Assembly (NCBI GenBank): GCA_016987375.1
Contig: PJRA01000272.1
Location: 78,154-108,701, forward strand
Direction of reading: 5' to 3'
DNA from: Brachionus koreanus
Taxonomy: Eukaryota; Rotifera; Eurotatoria; Ploima; Brachionidae
Length of the DNA stretch: 30,548 nt
The position numbers and the translations under genes were made by a program. Positions 9,359 through 19,000 of the stretch are shown here, in pieces. The notes beneath the pieces were generated by a model. The model did no database searches. It saw only the letters and a list, made by a program, of their open reading frames with translations, and was not told the origin of the DNA. Numbering within the stretch: the first letter of the stretch is position 1; each line of letters starts with the position of its first letter.

Positions 9359-10170
9359 TATTTTTTTCTTAATTTTATTAAATCCAAACTAATTAGTAGT
9401 AAATATGCTAAAAGCAAGCTGATTGATAAAGGCCAAGAACTACCCGAGAAAGTCCCAGGGTCTCCCAAAATTAATTTTTTCTTATCAAATAAACAGAAAT
9501 TATAACCAGTAAATAGAAAATTTTTACCAAAAAATTTTAAAAAAAGAACATCACTGAATTTACTAGACCTGAAATTAAAGTATCTTACTACGGTTTATAA
9601 CTCAATTCATATTATAAATTGTCAAAACATCATGAAATCAAATCTATAATCAATTGATGTTATCTTTTTTAGTTTTTTTATTCATTAACAATCAATCTAA
9701 AAATAAAGCATTAATTACTTGATTGAATTTCCAAGTAGAAAGTTTCTAAAAATTAAAAAAAAACTCATTTAGAAAAAAAAACTCTTTGATGGATTTTACT
9801 ATTTAATGCTTAAAATCTTACTAAAAAATATCGAAATTATTTTCAAATGACTTCATGATTATTACTTGATTATTCATATTTTTTTAGTTTAAATGAAATA
9901 TAAAGGCCATTTTAGCAACACCTTTCTTGAAATTAAAGAAAGTTTAACTTTTAAAATTTTTCACAGTCAAAAAATTAAATGAATAGTATTTTTATTTTCA
10001 TAAATGATGGAAAAAAAATTTTTTTTTCTAAAAGACAAAATTCATAACAAAATATTAACATTTAAAATTCAATAATAAGTCATGTATTCCATATTAAAAC
10101 GAAATAGTCGAATTTACCCAGCCCCTTCTATTGAAATTTTCAAGAACGCAATTTAAGCTTTCAAAAATAT
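9359..10170. other. AT-rich upstream region of cathepsin B gene 1
   Basis: No gene or RNA is recognised. A/T runs dominate. No E-box or other clear factor site is visible in the last 140 nt before the ATG. Confidence 0.45.
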
Positions 10171-10178
10171 TATAAAAT
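10171..10178 (+). promoter_or_regulatory. TATA box of cathepsin B gene 1
   Basis: TATAAAAT, 50 nt upstream of the ATG; the same octamer sits 59 nt upstream of the second cathepsin B ATG. Confidence 0.5.
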
Positions 10179-10220
10179 TAAAAAAAAATCACTAAATTTA
10201 GAGAAAATTCAACTCTAAAA

Positions 10221-11297
10221 ATGAAAATATTAATAACTGTGTTGCTAAGTCTTTTGATAGGCTTGGTTAGAAGCAGCGATGAACTGTACTATATTGAGCC
10301 ATTGTCGGACATGATGATTTACCACATAAATCAAAAAATGAACACTACATGGAAAGCTGGTCGAACCAAATTTTATGACTGGTCAATGACTTCAGTAAAA
10401 AGGCAATTGGGTGTCCCATTAGATCACATAAACCAAATAACTGACGATTTGCCAATAGTCAGTCATGTAGTTGATCGAGACATACCAGAAGAATTTGACT
10501 CAAGAAAAGCTTGGCCAGATTGTCCGACTATTAAGGAAATTCGTGATCAAGGAAATTGTGGTTCTTGCTGGGCAATTTCAGCAGTCGAAGCAATGTCTGA
10601 CAGGATTTGCGTTGCTACTCAAGCAAAGCTTAACCGTCACTTAAGTACCGAAGATTTGTTATCATGTTGTAAAACGTGCGGCTTTGGATGCAATGGTGGC
10701 TATCCAGCTTTCGCCTGGCAATACTTCAAAAGAAAGGGCATTTGCTCTGGAGGTAATTATAAATCTAATGAGGGATGTAAGCCGTACAGCATTGAAGACT
10801 GTGAGCATCATGGTCATGGTGAGCGCCCACCATGTCAAGGCGAGTCAAAAACTCCAAAATGCGAAAATCACTGTACCAATTCTGATTACAATATTACCTA
10901 TGATAACGACAAATCACGCGGTCAATCAGTATACACTGTTAAATCAGAAGAACAAATTCAATTGGAAATAATGAAGAATGGTCCTGTACAGACCGCTTTT
11001 ACGGTTTATGCCGACTTTGTGAGCTATCAATCCGGTGTTTATCAACACAAAAGTGGAAATCAATTGGGCGGTCATGCTGTCAAATTAATTGGATGGGGTG
11101 TTGAAGATGGTAATAAATATTGGCTGATAGCAAATAGTTGGAATTACGACTGGGTTTTTTTAACAAAAACTCTTAAATTTAAATTTTTTAAATCTTTTTT
11201 TTAAAAGGGTTTAGATGGTTTGTTTAAAATACTGAGAGGAAAAGATGAGTGTGGCATTGAGAAAAATGTAGTTGCTGGAAGCATAAGTGTTGTTTAG
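10221..11297 (+). CDS. CTSB-like: Cathepsin B-like cysteine protease, gene 1
   Basis: Two exons (10221-11153 and 11208-11297, 54-nt intron, phase 0) give 340 residues, the normal preproenzyme length. Residues 1-18 are a signal peptide. A cathepsin B propeptide follows, with [10 protein letters not shown] near 42-51. Mature peptidase C1 features are the oxyanion Gln110, catalytic Cys116 (QGNCGSCW), His285 (GGHAVKL) and Asn305 (ANSWN). The occluding loop (about 185-214, CEHH with His196-His197) is complete, which predicts dipeptidyl-carboxypeptidase as well as endopeptidase activity. The final exon, [11 protein letters not shown]..., completes the fold. At the position of human Glu245 (S2 pocket) there is Asn331. 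The N-glycosylation sequon NIT lies at 224-226 and NTT at 41-43. Its donor site is GTTTTT, weaker than usual. It is the upstream member of a tandem pair; lysosomal or secreted digestive action is inferred. Confidence 0.93.
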
Positions 11298-12193
11298 ATC
11301 TGTGTAGAGATTTCATTTTATAATGTTGAAATTTAACTGTTTTTAGACTCAAATAAAGCTTATAAAGCTCTATTTTTTTCTTTGAGATAAAAAAAAGCTT
11401 CTAACAAATTCTCACTCTAAAAAAACAGCAAACTCTGATATTGCTATACCGAACCACTGTGTAATTTTTGAAGTATATTTTTCCATATAAAATTGAATTG
11501 ACTAGCTATCTAAAAAATTCTCAATTGATTAAACTATAAAACAATCAGCTCTTCCAATTTAATCCATCCTTTTTCGTTTTTTCCCATTGAGGAGCATAGG
11601 GTAATTACTTTTGATTTCCACTCAAGCCTGCCTCTTTACAAGTCATTCCATTTCGCGTGATTATAGACCTCGATGTTAGAGCTGTTTTTTCTACCTTTCA
11701 TCGCCCTTGATGTTTCCATTGAAGGACTTTTTGTATTTTTGTTTTTTTCTATTTTCAGTCTTTTTTTCTTAATGCATTGACTTAATGAAACGATTCTTGT
11801 ACTGTGAAATTTTTGGCATTGTACTTTTCCTTTTCAAAAAAAATAACTTCAAATATAGTCATTCGAAGTTCAAATTTTGAACATTGATGTTTTTTGATTG
11901 TTAGAGAAAAAATTTAAAATTCTTAAAAAAAAGTCACTAAAAATTTTTAAAGTTTTTAAGACGCTTTTTCCAAAAAACAAAACAAAAGGTCAAAGAAAAA
12001 ATATAGAAAACAATTACTTAAATTAACCACTTGAGATATTTTAGTCTGCCAATTTTAAACAAAATTTTTTCAATTGCTTTTTTATTGACTTGAAGAATTT
12101 TCAACAACAAAAACTTCTATCTTTTACGCTATCTTATCTTTTTAGTCTTAGATTCAAATAAAAAATAAAATCACCCGCTTTTTGATCACACTT
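11298..12193. other. Intergenic region between tandem cathepsin B genes
   Basis: Mostly A/T runs. A GC-richer block at 11534-11743 is open on the minus strand for 70 codons apart from one internal stop and looks like a coding relic; I do not recognise the protein. The remainder up to the promoter of gene 2 holds nothing identifiable. Confidence 0.45.
11352..11357 (+). terminator. poly(A) signal of cathepsin B gene 1
   Basis: AATAAA about 55 nt after the stop codon. Confidence 0.5.
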
Positions 12194-12201
12194 TCATGTG
12201 A
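12194..12201 (+). promoter_or_regulatory. M-box (MiT/TFE-type E-box) upstream of cathepsin B gene 2
   Basis: TCATGTGA matches the M-box bound by MITF/TFEB/TFE3 and HLH-30-type bHLH-Zip factors, which control lysosomal genes. It lies 81 nt before the ATG and 21 nt upstream of the TATA box, a promoter-proximal place. Binding is inferred from motif and position. Confidence 0.4.
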
Positions 12202-12222
12202 CTTTATTTTTTTTTAAAGGCT

Positions 12223-12230
12223 TATAAAAT
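12223..12230 (+). promoter_or_regulatory. TATA box of cathepsin B gene 2
   Basis: TATAAAAT 59 nt upstream of the ATG, in a GC-richer context (GGCT before, GAGGC after) than the surrounding A/T runs, so it stands out as a core promoter. Confidence 0.6.
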
Positions 12231-12281
12231 GAGGCAAATCTTTTCTTAATTTTTAAAATAAAAATATACAAAAACAAAAAT

Positions 12282-13336
12282 ATGAAATTTATACTAGTTC
12301 TAGTCTTGGCTGTTTGTGCCACAAACGGACTTCCAAACAAAAATTTATTTGAGCCATTGTCGAAAGAAATAATTGAATACGTTAACCAGCACAGTGAGAC
12401 ATGGAAAGCAGCTCCTTCAAAATTTAATTCATGGTCTTTGGAGTCTGTAAAAAGATTGCTAGGTGTTCCAGTTGAATTCATTGGAAAGCCATCAAAATTG
12501 AAAGAAATGGTTCACAAAATAGGTGACATACCAGAGTCTTTTGATGCTAGAGAACAATGGCCAAACTGTCCGTCCATTCGAGAAATTAGAGACCAAGGTA
12601 ACTGCGGCTCATGCTGGGCTTTTGGCGCTGTCGAAGCAATGAGTGATAGAATATGCATCCATAGTCAAGGTGAGCAACAATTCCATTTATCAGCAGAAGA
12701 TATGGTCGATTGCTGCCACAGCTGTGGTTTTGGTTGCAATGGAGGCTATCCAGAATCAGCCTGGGAATATTGGGTCAAAACTGGTATCGTAACTGGAGGA
12801 AACTATAACTCAAATGAAGGTTGTCAACCATATTCAATTGCCGCTTGTGAGCACCATGTAAATGGAACTCGTCCACCTTGCCAAGGTGAACAGCCAACTC
12901 CAAGGTGTACAAAACAATGCCGCAGCGAGTACACTGTTCCATACGCTAGTGATAAACATTATGGAAAATCAGCTTATTCAGTTAGATCGAAAGAAGAACA
13001 AATTCAAACTGAAATAATGACTAATGGACCAGTTGAAGGTGCATTCACTGTTTATGCTGATTTCTTAAACTACAAATCTGGTGTCTACAAACACACTACT
13101 GGTTCGCAATTGGGAGGTCATGCTATCAAAATCCTCGGATGGGGTGTTGAAGATGGTACCAAATACTGGCTGGTAGCCAACTCATGGAATAATGATTGGG
13201 TAATTTTAAATTTAAAAAAATAAAATAAAACTGACAAATTTTATTTTAACAGGGTAATCAAGGATTTTTCAAAATTTTGAGAGGCAGAAACGAATGCGGT
13301 ATTGAAAGTGGAGTAGTTGGTGGTCTACCAAAATAA
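12282..13336 (+). CDS. CTSB-like: Cathepsin B-like cysteine protease, gene 2
   Basis: Two exons (12282-13199 and 13253-13336, 53-nt intron with GTAATT donor and TTTTAACAG acceptor, phase 0) give 333 residues. There is a signal peptide at 1-16, then a propeptide with [10 protein letters not shown] at 39-48. Catalytic residues are Gln105, Cys111 ([15 protein letters not shown], the canonical sequence), His280 (GGHAIKI) and Asn300 (ANSWN). The occluding loop spans about 180-209 with His191-His192 (CEHHVNG), like mammalian cathepsin B. The last exon reads [11 protein letters not shown]. The S2-pocket Glu245 equivalent is Gly326. The intron falls at the same codon boundary (after Asp-Trp) as in gene 1, which supports tandem duplication. 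It is closer to the vertebrate consensus at the active site than gene 1 (WAFGAVEA versus WAISAVEA). It has a TATA box and an M-box upstream. Confidence 0.95.
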
Positions 13337-13402
13337 AATATAATAAATTTAAATAATTTTTTTTTTATTTGAAACTTAATGTCTAATTTTAAAAATTAGT
13401 TG

Positions 13403-13408
13403 AATAAA
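13403..13408 (+). terminator. poly(A) signal of cathepsin B gene 2
   Basis: AATAAA about 67 nt after the stop; another AATAAA overlaps the stop codon itself (13332-13337). Confidence 0.45.
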
Positions 13409-16033
13409 TTTATTTGGATTTAAAATATTTTCTCTTTAAGTTTTATATGATTACATGAAGGTTTAAAATAAATATTTGAATTTTGAATATAGAATAGTTT
13501 AAATGGTAAAACGTTGAAGGGTATTAATCATTAATAGCATTTAGGTATGTATGAAATTTTTTATATTGAATTAAAGAAAAGCTTTATATGTTTGAGTAAA
13601 TGTGTACAAAATTTGTACTCCTTTTAAGTATTAATTTTTGTAAATAATAAATTGGAAAATTTTTTTGTTAAAAAAAATCTAAATTTATCGACTGAAAAAA
13701 ATAAATTTAACTTTTTTAAGATTTTGTAAAATACAAATACAAATTGAACTTAAATATTTCCTTCTTTTATAAATCAAAATCAACTAAAATAACAAAAATC
13801 TATGTTATTTATTTTATTTTATTAAATTTTGATTAATCACAAAAGGGAAATATTTGTGTTCAATTTTTATTTGAATTTCACATCAATTATTTCTATAATT
13901 TTTCGCAAAAAAATTTAGAATTTAAATTTACAAATATTGATGTAAGAATTGATTGTTTTTTGGTTCTAGTACATTTTATTTCTTTGTATCTTAAAATAAA
14001 GTTATTTTATTAGATTTAGATTCTCAATTTTTTGATAGATCAAATTTCAACTGAGTTTTTTAAACTTATTTATTCAAGATTATATGAAAAATCGAGCTTG
14101 TTTATTAGAATATTTCGGCAAATATTTTCTTTTCTGATTAAATATTGAATTTACTTCGATATTGATGTTGGTCTTAGAAGCTAACTTTTAATCAATTTTT
14201 TAATTTAAAAAAAAAGCAATAGGGATAGATAGAGATCAAAATGAAACCAATAGTATGGTATTTAAATGATGAGGCCCCATAATAATATTAATGTGAAATA
14301 GTTTTTTTATTTTAAGGATAAAATGTCAAAATGTATTTGCATAAATAATAACAGTATGTTAAAGCAAACAAATTATCATATTGATATATAAATTGAAATT
14401 TTATCGTAAAAATAATTGATAGACTGTAATCCATAAATCTTAGGGGCTATTAACATTTGATTTATCCCTAAAATATTTATTCTGGTTAAAATAAACTCTA
14501 GAATTATATAAAATTATAAATGAATTGATTTTTCAAATCGCCAAAAGTTGTATCACCTGCAAAATCAATTAGAATTTCATTCAATCTTTTCTTAAATTTA
14601 AAATATATTTCAAATACACAAAATCTAACCTTACTAATTCTGAACCCAAAAATATTTAAACATGTAAACCATGTAACTGGCTATTTCAATATATCTTTTT
14701 TTTAATTTATTTATTTTTTTAGCATTCGTTCAATTTCTGCCTGAATTTTTTTACTTTGTTTTCCAAACCGAACTTAGACAAAATAAGTGATTGTTATGTT
14801 TTTTTTTCATCTAATTAAACAAAGTCCAAATTTATAAATTTTGAGAAAAAATTTGTAAATTTTCCCGGATCTTCTTGTAAGTCTAATAGCTGTTTTTTAA
14901 TGTATAAAACAAGAAATTTTAATGAATATCAGATTTAAATTTATAATGAATATCAATTATTTGAAAGAACCAGGACCATTAGTCATTCCCAATTCAATAT
15001 TTTAACAATTATTTATTTTGATTATAAAAGAGAGAGTAAATTTATTTCCTAAAGGAAATATCACTTATTTAAATTGAGAATTTAAGTGAACCCTGTGGAA
15101 ATATTTATTTAATAAATCATAAATATTGACACTTCTAATTTCTAAAATGGACTTGAATTTCAATTTGAAGCCTTTGTTTGTATAAAAAATCTGGACTTTA
15201 GGCAAATTATTTTTCTTTAGATGTTTCCTAAACAGTTGCTGTTATCCTGTTTTTGTTTATCAATAATTTATGAATCATTTTTTTATTAAAACAAAAGGCT
15301 TAAACTGAATTATAGAGATTTTGGATTTTGAGAGTGGTCAAGTCAAGATTAAACGTATTAAAAAAAAAAAAAAAAATTGTCATCTATTGCATTTATAAAT
15401 GACTATAATAAATCATTAAGTGAAATTTATTTTAACTGTACTTGACCAAAATTAACACTTAGATGATATATTGCAAATAAAATATGAAATAGAAATGTTT
15501 TTTTTTGTATGTAAAATAGTTTAAATTAATTTTATTTAGAGAGGAAAGAAGCAAAATTTAGAAAAAAATTTTTTCATTTATAAAGCTAAAAGTGCTCAGA
15601 GTATAATTCAATAAAAGTACTCAGACAATTATTAAGTTTTATTGTATTAGAGAACTAAAAAGACAAAACAAAGTCTTCACAACTTGAATCCTTGGAATAA
15701 TTTATCATCGAATGAGTAATTGAAAAGCACGTTCACGCAGCAATTTAAGAGCTGGCTCTAGAGCACTGCACCTCATAGATTCGACTCAACAATTAAAACA
15801 TTGGCTCATGGTTATTAATTCATATAAATTATGATCATGCGAACACAATCGAAGAGCATTTACACTGGTTTAGTTTTGATTTAGCATAAAAAATTCGACT
15901 AGCAAAATTTCGTTTTTATTTTTTAGATCGTTTTTTTTCTCTTTTCTCTCTTTTTTGATTGAGTTGCAACTTTTAGCTTATGAAAAAAACTAATTTTAAC
16001 TTTTTTCTTACTCTAAGTTGATAAAATTACCAA
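13409..16033. other. Long AT-rich intergenic region and 5' flank of JIP gene
   Basis: No coding frame or RNA gene is recognised over about 2.6 kb. A pure A run of about 17 nt sits at 15360-15376, and a direct repeat (TAATGAATATCA) occurs near 14920 and 14944. The block at about 15660-15870 is less A/T-biased and may contain the promoter of the downstream JIP gene. A pyrimidine-rich tract ending in TTTTAG lies about 55 nt before the ATG. Confidence 0.45.
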
Positions 16034-19000
16034 ATGATTGATTCGGATAGAATGGATAAGAATCTGGATCATGACGAGGACAAACTCGGCATCAAGACAT
16101 CCCTTTCGAATTTGTCAAATTTAAGCATAAATTTGATAGGCACCAGTCCGGCCGAAAATGCGCTCAATACGAATCAGATATCACTTAACGAAAAAGTGGC
16201 CCAGTTGGCCAATTCGATATACACTGAATTGGAAAAAATGATTAAATTATACGGCAAAGACACAGTCAAAGAGCTCATGCCGATAGTAGTGAGTGTGCTC
16301 GAAGCTTTAGACGCGGCTTATCATGAAAAAGAAGAGCTGCTAGTTGAGAACGAGCTTCTTAGAGATGACAACGATAAACTGTTGCTCCAGTATGAAAGGG
16401 AAAAACAGGCTCGAAAGGACACTGAACTAGTGAACAAACTTTTTTTTTCGATTAAAAAATAAACTTTAATTTTTTTTATTAGAAATTATTTCAAAGCGAA
16501 GATTCTTTTGCTGAACAGAAGCGCGATTATGAAGAAAAAGTTAAAAGTTTGGAGTCCATTGTCCGCATGATTGATCTCAAGTCCAAAAATACCAGTGATC
16601 ATGGTAAGTTTATTTGTCTGATTTTTTTGGCCATAATTAGTTATAATTATACATAAATAATTAATTTTTAATTATCATGAGACTCTGATAAAAGATGCCC
16701 TAGCTTTGTTTACAATAGGCATTTATTTGAGCTTTTTCCTCATGTAGACAGTTAAAATGTCTTAGTTTCTTAATGATAATTAAAAAAAATACAATTAAAT
16801 ATTTATTAATCAATGGTTAAATGAATTGAAATTTTACAAAACTATTTTCACATCCTAAACCCTAACAGCCTGTTTAAACTAATAAAGTTGAAATAAATCA
16901 ATGCTTTGTTTTTCTATTGAATAAGCGAAAAGCGTCATAATGATGTCAATCAGCATAATTTTAATGGATACTAAAGATAAATTTTGTAAATTTGAATAAA
17001 TTGAAAAAATCTATTTAAACAATATAATTTAGAAATTTTCGAAGCCAAAAAAATTAGTCACTTGAATTAGAAATGTTTTTTTTTTAAATTATTCTTGATT
17101 TAATTTAATAGAAAATGTAAAAGATTTAATAATAAATTTTTTTTGGTTCTTTTACTTCTAAAAAATCGCTTTCTGTAAGTCAAAAATCATTTATTTCTCT
17201 AATTAATACCTATCCCATCAATTTTGGTATATTTTTAATCATATTTTTAAAAAAAATTTATTTTATTCATAGACCATGAGTCTTTTTGATAATTTTAAGT
17301 TAAAATTGTTAAATTTTATAAGAAATAATTTTTCGAAAACATTGATTTCGGTATGTAATTATTTAAATTCTTAAAAATGGCTTATAATTATTACCTATGT
17401 TTATTTTGGCAACATGAAGTATAGTACGATTGTACTGTACGATTCCAGTTCTATTCGTGATGAAAAAAGCTAACGATTCAACACATACTTTTTTTATATA
17501 CCCACCCTGAGTACAGCTTAATAAAACAATTTTAGACCCTCTTAAAATTTAAAAAAAAAACATTTTTAATTTTTTTATTATAATTACTTTGAATAGTAAA
17601 AATTTGTACGACTCAAGGGTTTTCAAAAATTTGGTACAAAAAATATTGTACATTGTGTACAAACTTCTATTTTAGCAAAATAACCAATCTTACTAGTAGT
17701 TTATTAAAAAAAGAAAAAAAATTTTAGCCTCTATATTTGAAACATGAGGGTCCATCAGAATAAAAAATATTTCATTCTACCAAAAAAAAACTTTATGTAC
17801 ACTCTGTACATAAATTTGTACATCCGCTGTAAAAAACTCAGCCTGGAAATTAATTTCTAACCCAATAGGACAATCATACTAAACTTCATGTTGCCGTTTA
17901 TTTTGTGCAAAAAAAACTACGATACTGAATTTAGAACAAAATTTTTTATTTATTATTATTTATTTGAAAAATAAAGTACGAATTATGTAATTTGAAAAAA
18001 TAAAATTAAATATACTTTTTTCGTACTTTTTTATTCGACAGTCCAGTTTACCATTTTTCCTAATTTTTCTCTTAGAATTAAGTCCAAAAGCCTGATTTTG
18101 AAAAATGACATTAAGGATCTTTTAAATTAGAGACATTTTTTAAAATTACAGATTGAATTTTGTTTTAAAATTACATTCGTTTATATAAATGTTAGAAAAC
18201 TGTACTATTAAAAGAGTTAATTTGATAAACGAAATAAAAAAGATAAAAATAAATTTAAAGCGACAATTTTATTGAAATTTTATTATCAGATAAATTTGTG
18301 ATTATCTTTTGTTTTTTTTAATCAAAAATGCCTAAATAAATGAGAAAAGTTATAAATTTAAATGTAGTTTATATTAAATACAATAAAAATTTTTTTTTTA
18401 TTCAGTTCCTAATTCAGTATTTTAATTTTTTAATTACATATTATAGTTATTTAAGATTATTATACTCGCTTTAAAATTGCACTTAATTTCATTTAACTAA
18501 ATTATTTTGAACAAATTTTCTGAATTTTCTCGCTAAAATCCTCTAATTACTGGAGCGAAAATATTAAAATACTATTCTTCAATTACTATAATAAAAAAGT
18601 TAAAAAAATTCAGATAAAAAATTAAAAATTTTCAATCATGCTATGAAAAATTGTTAGTTGAATGAATGCACATAACAGTTTTTTTAATTTTTACAAATGA
18701 TTTAAAAAAAAATTTATTCAATAAAAATAATAATTGAGTGCGACATAATTTCAAAAAAATCTGTTTGATTTTTTTTTATTTTAAAAGGTTTATTTTACAA
18801 TATTTCGAAAATTTTCTTATGTGAATAATTTTCAACTTTATTTTGACCAATTCATATTAAAATCCAGCTAAATAGTAGAAAATAATAAAATAAAAGCAAA
18901 TAAAAACAAGTTAAAGTGACTTCATTCAAAAAAAATTTAGCAAAAAATATATTGCAATAAATTTTTAAGAAAAAAATAAAACGAAAAAAATTAAAATTTT

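Noticed and set aside
9250..9468. Minus-strand 72-codon open frame
   Set aside because: It is mostly the GTCAA-repeat interior and end of the hAT-like MITE and its flank, not a gene.
10684..10971. Second frame inside cathepsin B gene 1
   Set aside because: Shadow of the conserved protease frame.
12194..12481. Minus-strand open frame across the cathepsin B gene 2 promoter and start
   Set aside because: Antisense to a signal peptide and propeptide; low-complexity Phe/Lys-rich end.
15730..15790. tRNA-like patch (GAGCTGGCTC, ATTCGACTC)
   Set aside because: No acceptor or anticodon stem could be paired; only a short palindrome remains.
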